Source: Membranipora membranacea (Eukaryota; Bryozoa; Gymnolaemata; Cheilostomatida; Membraniporidae). Taken from it: a stretch of DNA of 64,000 nucleotides. Positions 36,384-47,960 of the stretch are shown here, in pieces. Location: NCBI GenBank assembly GCA_914767715.1, contig OU612073.1:6262001-6326000 (forward strand). The letters run 5' to 3'. The translations under genes were made by a program, and so were the position numbers. The notes under the pieces were generated by a model that ran no database searches, was not told the origin of the DNA, and was given only the letters and a program-made list of their open reading frames with translations. The number at the start of each line of letters is the position of its first letter. Position 1 is the stretch's first letter.

Positions 36384-37052
36384 TTAAAGACTTTGTTTGA
36401 GGCTGCTCTTTTGTGTCGCATCTTATTCTCCATATTTTATTCTATCATGTGAGCGATTTTCAGCTTTAGAATCCAAATATTGAGGAAGTTATGGCATCTC
36501 AAACTTCCAAGGTGATTGCCTTCAATCGGCATTGGGAATAAGCGGATGTTTCCCCTGGGGTACGTCACAACCATAGACATGTGTTTTGTCTATGGTCATA
36601 CTTATTAAGAGTTATTAGTTAATACACTAATAATCACACAGATAAGATGATGATCAAAATTCAGACATGGGTGGGAATCCATACCTATAGGCAACGACGC
36701 TACCATCATGCCACTTGGACCAACTAGGTTAGCCAGCAGACAATATAGCTAAGTTTTAGCGGCGTTGCCTGCAAAGCCATTTGGACCTGGGTTCGAAACC
36801 GTTACAGAACTGAACATTTTGATCAACATATTTATTAGTGTATAGTAATAATTATGATGGTTGTGACGTACCCTCGGGATTGCCGGCTGATTCTTACTGC
36901 GGATAAATTGCCAATTGCCGTCACCTTGGAAGTTTGAGAGGCCATAACTTCCTCAATATTTGGATTCTAAAGCTGAATATCGCTCACATGATAGAATAAA
37001 ATATGGAGAATAAGATGTGATACAAAAGAGCAGCCTCAAACAAAGTCTTTAA
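36384..37052. mobile_element. Foldback element with ~190-bp inverted arms and TTAA ends
   Basis: Begins TTAAAGACTTTGTTTGAGG and ends in the exact complement; the arms continue as inverted copies through GCATCTTATTCTCCATATTT, the GAGGAAGTTATGGC block and GTGACGTACC. TTAA lies at both outer ends (36384-36387 and 37049-37052), the target duplication typical of piggyBac-type elements, although TTAA may also be part of the termini. The centre has two inverted tRNA-like pieces, one with a B box GGGTTCGAAACC near 36790. No transposase. Confidence 0.75.
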
Positions 37053-38280
37053 GAATAATACTGTAAAACCAGTGCATCGTGGGTTTATGTATTATGCAGT
37101 GTATTATGTAAATCTACAGTGGTCCCTGGTGTGTATTAACATGATCCTTTATGTTTGAGATTAAACATTTGGTGGTTTAGACTGAATTTGGTTGACACAT
37201 TGTGATTGGTAGGGTGATTAGCAAGACACTATCAGGATAAGCCAATAATTCCTGGTCATTGTTGCCTACAAATTCTACTGTAGAATAATCCCTAATAAAC
37301 TCAGTATGATGTTAATGATGATTTTGACCAGTGGGCTGCCTTTCTACGGATTGCCAAAATTATTGACAAACATTACACACAGGGTACACAACTCTTATAG
37401 ACAAATTATCTCGTCGTTATCCTGATGCAAAGACCATATGTGTATACCAATAGTACATATTGCCTGTTGTAACAAATGTAATTACACTCAGGTCACAGTT
37501 AAGCTTATACCCAATGATCACAATTCTTACATTTGCAAAGCTTTGTCACTTTGTTGGTTAATGTATCATCATGATATCTTACCATTGTCAAAAACTGTAA
37601 ACGACATGTCATGAGATAATACGGTGCAACTCCTACTGTTTAATCAAAGTCAAAAACGTTCAGAAGTCATACACAATAATATGGGTGTCATATGAAATCA
37701 GAAAATGCTAATAGGAATGAATTCTGAGTATAGCCCGTAATATATTCCTCATTAATTATAGTTTTTTTATCTTTTATTTATTTTTTAATAATTGTAATAA
37801 ATTTATCACTACATTTTTGTGGTTTATTCACATCAAATTTCATGGTTTGATAGGGAAATGTGTGAAAATGGAGTTGTCTGCTGAATGTCAATGAGAGGAA
37901 AACTCCTAACTAATAAAAAACCTACCATGTATGGAGGAAGAAGATAAACTTGATGAAGAACAGCTTGTGTTACAAAGTGAGCTCACTAGCCACTTCTTTA
38001 ATTTGCTTGCTTATTTGCACAAACAGGAGAAAACCCATGGGGCCATTTAGAATCATAGGAATACACATACTCAATACAGTATTATTTTAATTTAATTCCC
38101 CCGAATATACAGAGAATTAGCATCAAATCCTCTAAATTGATTCTAACTTGTTCTAAGGTAATCCCTTGGATGAATGCAATTGGCATCTTTTTGAGATACA
38201 ACATTGTGATTGATTTTTACTGACTTTAAACCAAGCAATGATTTGGTCATTATATGGGACAGCTCACATACATGTTAAGC
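37053..38280. other. Intergenic, nothing recognised
   Basis: AT-rich sequence between the foldback element and the gene C promoter. No ORF, RNA gene or repeat structure that I can support. Confidence 0.6.
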
Positions 38281-38291
38281 CTAGGTGAGGC

Positions 38292-38298
38292 TATTTAA
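38292..38298 (+). promoter_or_regulatory. TATA-like box of gene C
   Basis: TATTTAA 64 bp before the conserved ATG at 38362, close to the spacing of TATAAAT in gene B. Confidence 0.45.
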
Positions 38299-38361
38299 GA
38301 TAGCAGCAAAACTTCATTCAATCATACTTTGAAATCACCTTTTACATAAATGTTCAAGACA

Positions 38362-38419
38362 ATGTTGTGTATGAGCCGAGCTTTGATGGCATTGACCTGT
38401 ATCTGGATCATATTTGTTG
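38362..38419 (+). CDS. Gene C: signal-peptide exon of a third paralogue
   Basis: 58 nt, donor GTAAGT, phase 1 out, identical in length and phase to exon 1 of genes A and B. The peptide aligns as M-x3-SRAL-x2-L-x-C-x-WI-x2-VG with gene B. An in-frame ATG 12 nt upstream (38350) is an alternative start. No CUB-type exon was found between here and 62 kb, so either intron 1 is very long and filled with transposons, or only the 5' end survives as a remnant. Confidence 0.7.
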
Positions 38420-39571
38420 GTAAGTTGATACCATAATTTATAGAAAAAAAATCAAGCTTTTTATCGTGCTCATCATATACGTATACATTAAATGAGATTT
38501 ATTTGAGTGAATGCATTTTTCCAGTTTATGAAACTTTGTCGTAGTTTGAATGAAATAGGCAGAAGAAAATTTGGAAAAGACAAAGTAACCTTCTTAAAAG
38601 GTTTAAAAATGTTACAAATCTAATCTTCAGGGAATTCCAGGTTGAAATTGCATTGTGGGATTTGTTGAAATGGCAATTAATTCACAAAGTAAACTTGTAG
38701 AGAAGTCTGCTCGTATCAGACCAGCACAAATTGAAAAATTTCAATTGAATTATGTCAAACTTCTTATGGGCCTAGTATGATATTGTATGGTCTTAAGACC
38801 ACTGTCTTGGGGCAATTACCAACAACATTTTTGATGTTTCAATTGCCTCTTACGCCATTTTTCGGCTGGATATCTTTCGCATAACACATGAGCAAAGAGT
38901 TCAATGAGTGCCTCACTTTTCAGCAAAGAAACCCAACTGTCAGAGTCTGAAAAACTTAGATATGCCAGCTTCGCATACTTTCCTAACATGCTAATGACAT
39001 GATACGGGGATATGCGGTAGCGCTGTCTCTCACCAACCACCTCATGCAATGATAAAACATATACAATGTAGAACCCAGGACTTTAGTCTTGACTTGTGTC
39101 AACTGCATCAAACTCTTGACATCCCACTAATCACATATCGATAGTGTGAATATTTGGGATATGTAGTAGTGCTGCGGCTGACCTCTTCAACTGGGTACAC
39201 ACTTTTTTCCTACATCAAATTTGTCTCACGTCTAGGCTGCTTTTTGTCTTGTTCTCATTGAGATGTAGTGCTGTCGCTGACCACCTTTTAAAATGATGTG
39301 ATAGAATATCTTGTTAAAATCATACATATATCATACATTTCACTTACCTAACCGATTGGGAAATAATTGCAGGTATGCTGCCACGCTGCCGCTGACATGA
39401 TTGCTACAACCGGGTACACTCTAAGTTTTAGATTCAGCACGTTGTTCTACCCTAGATATACCCTTGTTTAACATTTCACTTATTATAAGCGATTTTGAGA
39501 AAAATTGCGATATGCTGCCGCGCTGCCGATCTTCCGCTGACATGATTGCTACGGACATTCCGAGTGGATCG
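38420..39571. other. Non-coding region with degenerate GCTGCCGCTGAC repeats
   Basis: From about 39000 to 39560 a loosely repeated unit of roughly 100-150 bp recurs about five times, marked by GCTG(C/T)CGCTGAC and, in later copies, CATGATTGCTAC. The rest (38420-39000) shows nothing recognisable. Confidence 0.5.
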
Positions 39572-40016
39572 GGTTCCAAAACCTTTAATAAACAAGTTAA
39601 GCCAAAAAACTTAAGTTTTTGGGAAAAAACTTAAGTTTTTAAGATCTTTCAAAAAAACGGCCAAGTATGATTTTTGAGCTAGCCAAGTCCCAAAGCCTAT
39701 ATAAAACAAGTAACATCAACAGACTTAAGTTTTTGGGAAAAAAATTTAATTTTCAAAATTTTTCAAAAAAAAGGCCCAGTATGATTTTTGAGTTCTCTAA
39801 GTCTTGAAACCTCTTAAAAAAACAAGTTAAGCCAATAAACTTAAGTTTTTGGGAAAAAATTAAATTTTTAAAATTTTTCACAAAAACGGCCCAGTATGAT
39901 TTCTGAGTTCTCTAAATCCCAAAGCCTATATAAAACAAGTTACATCAACAGATTTAAGGTTTTGGGAAAAAATAGAATTTTGAAATTTAAAAAAAAAACG
40001 GCCAAGTATGGTTTTC
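39572..40016 (+). repeat. Tandem satellite, ~114-bp unit, about 4 copies
   Basis: The marker GTATGATTTTTGAG recurs at 39665, 39779, 39894 and (GTATGGTT) 40006, a period of 112-115 bp. Each unit also has CTTAAGTTTTTGGGAAAAAA and AAACAAGTTA. The same satellite lies inverted at 46164-46440. Confidence 0.9.
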
Positions 40017-40668
40017 CCATTTAATATGTGGTAGGAGTAAAAAGGTATAAAAAAAAACTCGTTACATAGCGGCAAACAGATGGTGAAAACTACATTGGGC
40101 ATGAAACCTTGGCTAGCTAAAGTTGCGTTTTATAAAAAAATTGTTAAGTTTATATTAGCTAGACTCAAAATTTGCTATTTGAGGCGTGCAAAAGTAGAAA
40201 TTTTTCTGCTGCAAATACTTTCCTCTTCTAGGGTAAATGCCATCGATTAATACCAGCAATTATTTTCCACCAAATATTGAAAGACAAGGCAATGATTATT
40301 CTGTATTCCTTCTTGATATTTGCAAAAAAGAGTTCCCTCCAGTAGCCTACAATTAATTTTACGTTTAGCAGAAAATACCTGTTTCGAGGAAATAATCTCT
40401 GTTAGTGTTTATTTCGGATAAATGTACACCATACAAGTTGAGAAGAGTAAGCTCATTCTGTGCTGAAAGGGCAGTACGTCCAGCCTGATAAATCCTAGAA
40501 GTGACCAGAGGAATGAAAAATAATGGTAGCTGCACACTGTTATAGTAATTTTGATCATATTGTTATATTAATTATATGTGTGGATTATAAACTGAATTAC
40601 TCATAGCTGTCAATATTCATGTTTGATGGTGTATTGTCTAGATTTATTATTAAGTTTATGGTCTAGAC
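40017..40668. other. Intergenic, mostly featureless
   Basis: AT-rich. Near 40600-40660 it holds a short piece of the foldback family seen at 2755-3310 (TATTATTAAGTTTATGGTC), into which the hAT element has inserted. Confidence 0.5.
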
Positions 40669-43619
40669 CAGCTGTGGGCAAACTGCGGCCTTTTTGCCGG
40701 TGCGGCCTAATGGTCAATCTTATGCGGCCTAATTGGGGCCTTATGTCTGTAAAAATTATTAGGTATAAATGTTGTATTACTCGTACGCATCATGTATAAA
40801 TAGGAGCACTACTTTGTTAGGACCTCCAAACTTTTGACCTTTCTGTTCCATTTGTGTAGCTAAGCAACAAACATACAAGCATGTTAGGGGAATTCCCACG
40901 CCACCCCACTCAACAAATCACAGCGGGGATACCAACTACTCTTGATCAGAATTGCTCCAAGCGTGACATTACTTGACGTCACAAAACTTCAACTAGATTT
41001 AGTAGGCCTATATCTGAACAGCAGTCAAAGAATTGCCATTTCGAATATTATGGCAGCTGCCAAAAGAAAAATATCAGAGCAAAATCGCCGATTCAATGAC
41101 GATTGGACAGACGAGTTTTTGATGATTGGGAATGGTGGGAAGGGTATGATGTGCTTGGTCTGCAACGATGTCCTCAAAACGTTGAAGCGAGTGAACGCAA
41201 AGTCGCATTACGCATCAAAACATGCTGGTACATATGACCAGATGGCACCAGAGCTCAGGCGGGAGCGAGTTGCTGCCTTACTTCAACAACGAAGGCGTCA
41301 GCAGACAATGATGAGGGGCCCAGTAGAGAGCAATGAAAAGGCTATGCTAGCCAGCTACAGAATCACTCATTTGATGATGAAAAGAGGTAACTGCTAGTTT
41401 AAATACTTAATGGATATATATATATATTTCCGCTGTTCAAAGACCATGTTATCAGCATTGTAATTGTTTTTTTAATGCATAATTAGGGATGACTAAATAC
41501 TCAACTGATCAAAATTCTGCACAGATTGTTACTTAAAAGATGAAATAATATTTCATCTTTTTAATTTACACAATACGTACATACTACTACTCATGTTATG
41601 AGTACTAGTATGTATGGATTGTATAAATTCAAATTCAAGTACAAATTCAAATTTTATCCAGGCAAACCATATATGGACGGAGAGCTTATCAAAGACTGTA
41701 TCACTGTTGTTGGCGATACAATCCTTCCGAACGGAGAAGCGAAGGATACGATGAAGTCAATTTCTCTTTCTCGGAGATCTGTTACAAGAAGGGCCGAGGA
41801 GTTAAGCCGAAACCTACAACCTCAGCTGGCAGAAAAAATCAGGACATTTGTGTCTTTTTCTCTTGCATTAGACGAGTCCACTAACATCGTTGATACAGCT
41901 CAGTTAGCAATATTTATAAGAGGTGTTGACAGTACCCTTGCAGTAACAGAACGGATGTTGTCACTCCAAAGCATGAAGGATACCACCACAGGGGCTGATA
42001 TCCTCCGAGAGGTAAAACATGTGATTGAAGAACATCAGCTAGATTTAACCAAACTAGTGTCCATAGCCACAGATGGAGCTCCAGCAATGAAAGGTACAAA
42101 CTACATACTCACTTATACCTGCACTATACGTATATATGGCGATAGCATAGATAGCCAAATTAAATTAGCCTATTAAAATATTAGGAGTTACCTCATTTGT
42201 AATTAGAAACAAACAACTCCAAATAGCTAATTGATATTGATAATGTTAATAGGGAGGGTGGGAGAGTATATCCCTTCCTGATGTTAAAGTCATCATGTAT
42301 TGTTTATCCTGACTCACGATAACAAGATACATATTATATTACCATATTAATTTCCAAACATGTCAATTTTGATGCATAATTTTAAACTTATATATCATGG
42401 AAAAAACCTTTATTTTACAGGAGTTAGAAATGGTTTCACTACACTGCTGCTGAATGAGATGCGAGAAAACGGGATATCCCCTTTGCCTCAGACGTTCCAC
42501 TGCATCATTCATCAGGAAAATCTCTGTGCCAAAACCCTTGAGTTCCAGAATCTTATGAGTGTCATAAACAACATCGTCAAAGACATCAGACGTAAAGGGT
42601 TGAAACATCGGCAGTTCAGAAAGTTTCTGGAGGATATTGATTCAGAGTACGAGGATGTCCCATATCACGCAGAAGTACGTTGGCTATCAAGGGGCCGGAT
42701 GATGAACAGAGTCTATGATCTCAAAGATGTGATAACCGAGTTCTATAGAGCCCAGGGGTCCGATATAGAAGAATTCAACGATGAACAATTTATCAATGAT
42801 TTTGCATTTGCGGTAGACATTATCTCACAGCTCAATTCTTTGAACACAGGACTCCAAGGAAACAGTAATGTCATTGCCGATCTTTACCATCATGTTGGCG
42901 GTTTCAGCGGTAAGCTTGGTATCTGGATGAACCAGTTTATGGACGGAGAGCTAGACAGCGATTCATTTCCTCATCTGTTTAGCAGAGAGGATATGAATCT
43001 GATGTTAGACAGCTACTCCCAACTCTTAGGAAAACTCAGAGATGAGTTTGAGGCATGCTTTGCCGACTTTAAAAAGCACAGTGATGATCTCTGTATGTTC
43101 ACCGCACCACTCTCTGTCAGCACTGTACCTACTAGGCTCAGCATTGAAGTCATGGATCTGAAACACAATCTCGTGTACTCCCCATTATTTACACCTGGGT
43201 CAGATATAGTGAAAGCATATCAATCTCTGCCGCTAAGATATTCGAGGCTAAGAGGTTTTGCTGCTAAATGGCTAGCCATGTTTGGTAGTACGTACAGGTG
43301 CGAGAAATTATTCTCGACAATGAAGTATGCTAAGATCAAATTCAGGTCAAGGCTGACGGATGAACACCTAAGAGACATTCTCGTCATATCCGATTCAGAT
43401 ATTGAGCCAGATTTTGATGCACTCATGAAAGATATGGACCAATTCCAAAAGTCCCATTGACTGAAACATGTGATATATGTAAATCCGTTCTAATCAGTAC
43501 AAATAAACAGTACCAACTAAAGCCTCATATTCCTTATTATTCCTATATAAAAATTGCGGCCTTTTTAGTTGAGCTTGGCCAAAATGAGGCCTTTTGCTAA
43601 AAAAGGTTGCCCACCCATG
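40669..43619 (+). mobile_element. Complete hAT transposon
   Basis: 2951 bp bounded by a perfect 8-bp duplication GTCTAGAC (40661-40668 and 43620-43627). Ends CAGCTGTGGGCAA and CATGGGTGGGCAA (inverted) fit the CAGnGGTGGGCAA termini of Charlie-like hAT elements; subterminal GCGGCC motifs lie near both ends. Carries a three-exon transposase with no disabling change, so it may be recently or currently active. Confidence 0.93.
41050..43460 (+). CDS. hAT transposase (602 aa, three exons)
   Basis: Exons 41050-41386, 41662-42093 and 42421-43460 join in phase 1 with GT/AG borders to a 602-residue frame ending TGA. The N-terminus has a BED-like zinc finger (MCLVCNDVL, then H-x4-H in SHYASKH). The middle shows FSLALDESTN and VSIATDGAPAMKG, the catalytic acidic motifs of hAT nucleases, followed by FHCIIHQENLCAK. 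The end (FGSTYRCEKLFSTMKYAK, then RSRLTDEHL) is the hAT C-terminal dimerisation block. Closest in type to the GTF2IRD2/ZBED5/FAM200-related group. Start at 41050 gives MAAAKRKI; an upstream in-frame ATG at 40942 is less likely. Confidence 0.92.
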
Positions 43620-43627
43620 GTCTAGAC

Positions 43628-44549
43628 CCTAGACCATGATAGACCATGGATAGAGCACTATACATTTTTGATGGTGTGTGACATATTTTCAAAACCATGG
43701 TGTACAATGCAGAATCAATGTCACAAGATTCATGCTAAAACTGTTGACTCTCTTTGAAGGTATTTAGGTACGCTGGCATTGTTGCAAGTTGTACTAATGG
43801 AAGCATTTAATTCATTATACCCGTACTTGCCAAGTCTCCAGATTTAGGAGTGACCCTCCATTTTTACACCTATCTCCAATTATTGTAATTCTCGCTATTT
43901 CCTCCAGATTTTAGAGAAAACAGCCCGGGTATTGCAATTTGTTGGTAGCTATCCAAGCACTTGTTGATAAGTTACTGGTAAGGTCTGTGCACACAAAATT
44001 AAAAGGAATCGTACTATTCAACCACTGACTGTCATTTGTCAACAATATAATGTAGCTAGTAAAGTGCATACAAATAGAAAGATAACAATGCCCAAGGTCC
44101 ACTACCATTCTAAATATTAAACAAATTTCAAAGAAAAGGCCGACTCGGGCCCCAGGGACTAACATGCATTTACTCTGCCAATGGAGTGGTCGATACCGGA
44201 AATTATTTCTTATTCATTCATTGCATATCAGTTTTATTTGATAAACACTTATTGCAAAACAAGAGGATATGACATGAAATCAGCCTTAATATCATCAACA
44301 ATGCCGCATACACTATGGCATATAAGAAATTTACATGGATGGTCTTTTGAAATACCCACAAACAGCACATATAACATTTAGTAAATGCATGGCGATATTA
44401 CAATGACTCTGCTCTGTCAAACCAGTCAATCGATCACACAATAGTTTAATGATATCAGAAGGATTTACCAAATCTTGAATTTGCTGCACCATTGTCAAAA
44501 CACAGATGTATGTATTGGCTATGCAGTAAAGACACTTAATTTCCTCCAC
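43628..44549. other. Intergenic, nothing recognised
   Basis: No supported gene or repeat beyond the duplicated CTAGACC text next to the hAT insertion. Confidence 0.5.
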
Positions 44550-44759
44550 TCACCTCCTCAGAGCAGAAATAGAGTCATAAGTATCTCGTGTAAGCACACA
44601 TGACTTACAAAGAAACGTGATTTCAGCTCCGCTAAAATAGTGGTGCTGAGCATTTGACATGTTACATGTGACATGCAGCCAATAACGGCAATTATCACAC
44701 TGTATTTGTCTGCTGACATGGTTACAGTTGCACTGACGGATTTGAGGAGGGTCAGACAT
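44550..44759 (-). CDS. PHD-finger peptide, probably a transposon ORF fragment
   Basis: From an internal Met (MSDPPQIRQCNC) the frame encodes a PHD-like zinc finger: C-x-C, CDNC, the aromatic-rich RYWLHVTC with its His, and FLCKSC, giving a C4HC3 pattern. About 69 residues. Such PHD fingers occur in ORF1 of some CR1-group LINEs and in chromatin proteins; the short length and repeat-rich surroundings favour a transposon remnant. It is followed by no clear partner ORF. Confidence 0.55.
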   Translation of the reverse strand: MSDPPQIRQCNCNHVSRQIQCDNCRYWLHVTCNMSNAQHHYFSGAEITFLCKSCVLTRDTYDSISALRR

Positions 44760-44954
44760 TTTGTGAAAAGATGAGGACACTGATAGGAAATTTATCAAGA
44801 TAACTGAACTTAAGATCATGAATGCACAACAGGAAATGATGGTCAAGTTCTTCCTTTGTTAATCTGCTAATCACTATGGTTGTTGTCAACATCATGTCAA
44901 TTCTAGTAGCTATTGGATTGAAAGAATAGCATTAAGTCAAATTAAGTCATATAG

Positions 44955-45040
44955 TTACCCATATAACTGTGGATGAATGGATAGCTTTGCATACTGTGAT
45001 GCAGTAGGCACAGGTTCAAATCTCAACAATGGCCGACCTT
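44955..45040 (+). mobile_element. tRNA-like SINE head
   Basis: TGTGGATGAATGGATAGCTT resembles an A box and GGTTCAAATCTC about 45 bp later a B box. Without matching stems it is best read as a SINE, not a tRNA gene. Confidence 0.5.
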
Positions 45041-45484
45041 TTTTACGTTTTATCATCATGGTAATCGTTACCATCATTTGAATCGTGAGTTGTCAACACA
45101 TTCAATGCCCCCCTCCCCTTCTACGCATGAACCATAACGAATATTATATAATTATTAGAAAACGAAGAAAAAAGGTGTCTAGAGCTCTCCAAGCTAACTC
45201 TATTCAACTAAAGAGTTGACCTCATGACCATTGATTTCTTTGTCCCTCGAGGGGTGGTACCAGCATAGTTATATAATATAATACAAACGTTATTCATCCA
45301 ACCAGTATATTATGTGATACCAATGACGTTGTGATTTACATAAGATATGCATGAATAGTTGTTTGTGTCAGTCAGGTAAAAAGATGACAATAATATGTTA
45401 TCACTTTAAAAAAATTAGATTAGCCAAGCATGTTCGACTGAGAGATTGTTGAGGTGGTATAAGACTGTTCAGCCGGTGGATGGG

Positions 45485-45660
45485 TTATTCTCAATATTCG
45501 CTGCATAGCTGGATGGCTGACGTGGTATGCCAGCTCTGTTTAGCCTCTCAGTGTAGGACGTGATTGTTGGATAGATATTCGGAAGACAGAGGCTTTGGTG
45601 GCGTTCTAGTCGATCCTTGGCAATCTGGGTGGTGTATGTAAACCATGCTGGGCATGCATA
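45485..45660 (-). pseudogene. LINE reverse-transcriptase C-terminal fragment
   Basis: On the minus strand one frame reads CPAWFTYTT...DRLERHQSLCL followed by SYTERLNRAGIPRQPSS, the pattern of the thumb/C-terminal part of non-LTR reverse transcriptases (ACPVW, RLERIQKRAL, AGIP-L). No upstream domains are present, so it is a short dead fragment. Confidence 0.6.
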
Positions 45661-46163
45661 TGTTTAAATAGGTAAAATTCTTGCCAGAACAAATTTTACG
45701 AGTAAACCTGATCTTATGCCATGTCGCTTTAATGTTAATAACCCATAAAATGTTGCTCAATACTGGAATCCACATTTTGGGTGGAGTGTAGGTGGTTATC
45801 TATTGGAACACCCAGTATTTGAGCCGATGGTGTTTGCTCGATTACCCCGTTAGTTGCAAGTAAGTGATGCATTTTTTATGGAAAATTTGTATGAAAACTG
45901 GATATTACATGAAAATCACCATTATTCAGAGTTGTCCTGACTCACAAAATGTGAAGACAACTTCTTCATAGCAATAAATCGGTTGAGAAGTTACTAGGAA
46001 ACATCAAGATACAACATAAACTTCATAGTAAACCAGACATGACTCTAGGCAAATTGATTGTGTAGCTAACAATGGGGTAATCTTCGATTTGCTATACACA
46101 ATCCAGTTGCCGAAATTCAATGTCAACTGTTACATTAGTTGTTATCATATTCTACTTTGACAA

Positions 46164-46440
46164 GGAGAACTCAAAAATCATACTTGGTCGTTTTTTTGGA
46201 AAGACATTTAAAATAAAATTTTTTCTCAAAAACCTTGTTTGTTGACTTAACTCGTTTTTTAGAGGTTTTGGGACTTGGAGAACTCAAAAACCATGCTGGG
46301 CCGGTCTTTTGAAAAAGTTTGAAAACTTGAGTTTTTTCCCAAAAACTGAAGTTTGTGGACTTAACTTGTTATTTAGAGGTTTTGGGACTTGGAGAACTCA
46401 AACATCAAACTTGGCCGTATTTTTTGAAAAATTAAAAAAA
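46164..46440 (-). repeat. ~114-bp satellite, inverted block
   Basis: GGAGAACTCAAAAATCATAC-type marker at 46164, 46277 and 46391 (period 113-114). It is the reverse complement of the block at 39572-40016, so the two blocks face each other across 6.1 kb that includes the hAT transposon. Confidence 0.88.
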
Positions 46441-46504
46441 ATAAAATTGTATCACAAAACTATAAGATACTAGATAAGTCTCGGTAAATATACAGCCACT
46501 AAAT

Positions 46505-46695
46505 AATCGATTGATTTGGCCAGTCTAAGCCACTTTTATTTTCTCTACAGCATGCACATTAAACTCAATATTTATGTAATTGATTGGGCCAGTCTGGACC
46601 ATTTTTTGAATCGATAAGAATCTTGCTCAATTATTGAAGGTCTTTAACTTGACAAAAGTTGTTCTTTGGATTGATTGGGCCAGTCTGGGCTGCAT
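46505..46695 (+). repeat. Three spaced copies of TTGATTGGGCCAGTCTGG
   Basis: Near-identical motifs at about 46511, 46581 and 46670. A short degenerate tandem repeat; function unknown. Confidence 0.6.
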
Positions 46696-46699
46696 TTAA

Positions 46700-47805
46700 A
46701 TCATCCATGATAATAGTTCAATTTTTTATCCCTATCAAATATTTTATTCATGTCCTGTAGCAAGCCAGCGGATTGTTCTCACAAGGTGAGTTAAATTGTG
46801 GTATTTTATAAAATATTGTTTCCTGTGCGATGAAGAGACCTGTTTTTCTGCCAGTTAATTTTCTTCAAAAATAAAGTCTCAAGAGGAATACTCACCAATG
46901 TTGGGGAAACACTAGACATCTAGGTCATATGTGAGATTATAAACCCTCAATGCTATTGAAATATTCCACTGCTTATAATTTGTTGATTTTTACACAGATT
47001 GATACATGTGTATCAGGGAGGGATGTGTAGGAATACCAAGTCACTCTAAGACCAAAATTTCTAGCTTATGCTAGTTCAAAATGTCAGTAAGATTGATCCA
47101 GAAGTAGCTAATCTCCAACAATATTATCATGCAAAATAACTGAATCGATATGAAGAGCAAAGACTCAGCGTTCTGAGCTCAGATTTTAAGCCATTAGTTG
47201 ACAAAATACATTTGAAATTCAACCATACTCAAGGACCATCAGTAATATCCGTCTTACGGTTACATGTCTGACAGTTGGAAAGATCAGATGCAGTTAATTA
47301 AGTGAAAATACTGAGCAAAACCTTAAATTTACAATAGTCGATGCACCATTTTTCATACAAATTCTTCAGGCCAGAAGCAGCTATTAATGTAAGTTGTTAT
47401 TGCACGGACAATATTTGATTGCACGATATACTGATCACATTTTATACTTTATTACTATATGTTCTATAAAATTCATTGATTGTACCAAGTTTTGGTGGTC
47501 ATATTTAGAAAAAAACAGGGTGTTAAATTCTTACATTACATGTATGGGGACATAACTCCTATTCTGGCCTATGCGCTACAGTGAAAAAGTGAATATCGCA
47601 GTGACGTTTTGTCACTGAATTAGAGAAGACGCTCTAAGCCAGTAGTTTCCAGTCATAGAGTATTTATATGTTTATGGGTAAAATAGACAAAATGTAAAGT
47701 CAATCATATTATTTTAGTCAACCTTTTTCGTTTTTTTTAATGGCACTTCTGAAAAAAAATTTTCTTGAAAATGAGTAAGATGCCAATAGTGTATTGAAAA
47801 AAAAT
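46700..47805. other. Intergenic, nothing recognised
   Basis: AT-rich DNA without supported ORFs or repeats. Confidence 0.5.
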
Positions 47806-47810
47806 CCGTC

Positions 47811-47960
47811 TCCACCGGGATTCGAACTCGGGCCTCTCGCACAACAAGCATGTTATAATCGTGGTATATATAAAAATATTATATCATTCACATTCACCTC
47901 TTTGCTTTTTTTTATCACAACCGGGAATCGAACTAGGGCCACATGCGCTGTGAGCCCTTA
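47811..47960 (-). mobile_element. Two tRNA-derived SINE heads (minus strand)
   Basis: B boxes are visible as GGGATTCGAACTCGGG (near 47818) and CGGGAATCGAACTAGGG (near 47924), both reading on the minus strand. The first copy contains TGTTGTGCGAGAGGCCCGAG uninterrupted, and is the empty-site equivalent of the copy split by the MITE at 50271. Confidence 0.75.
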
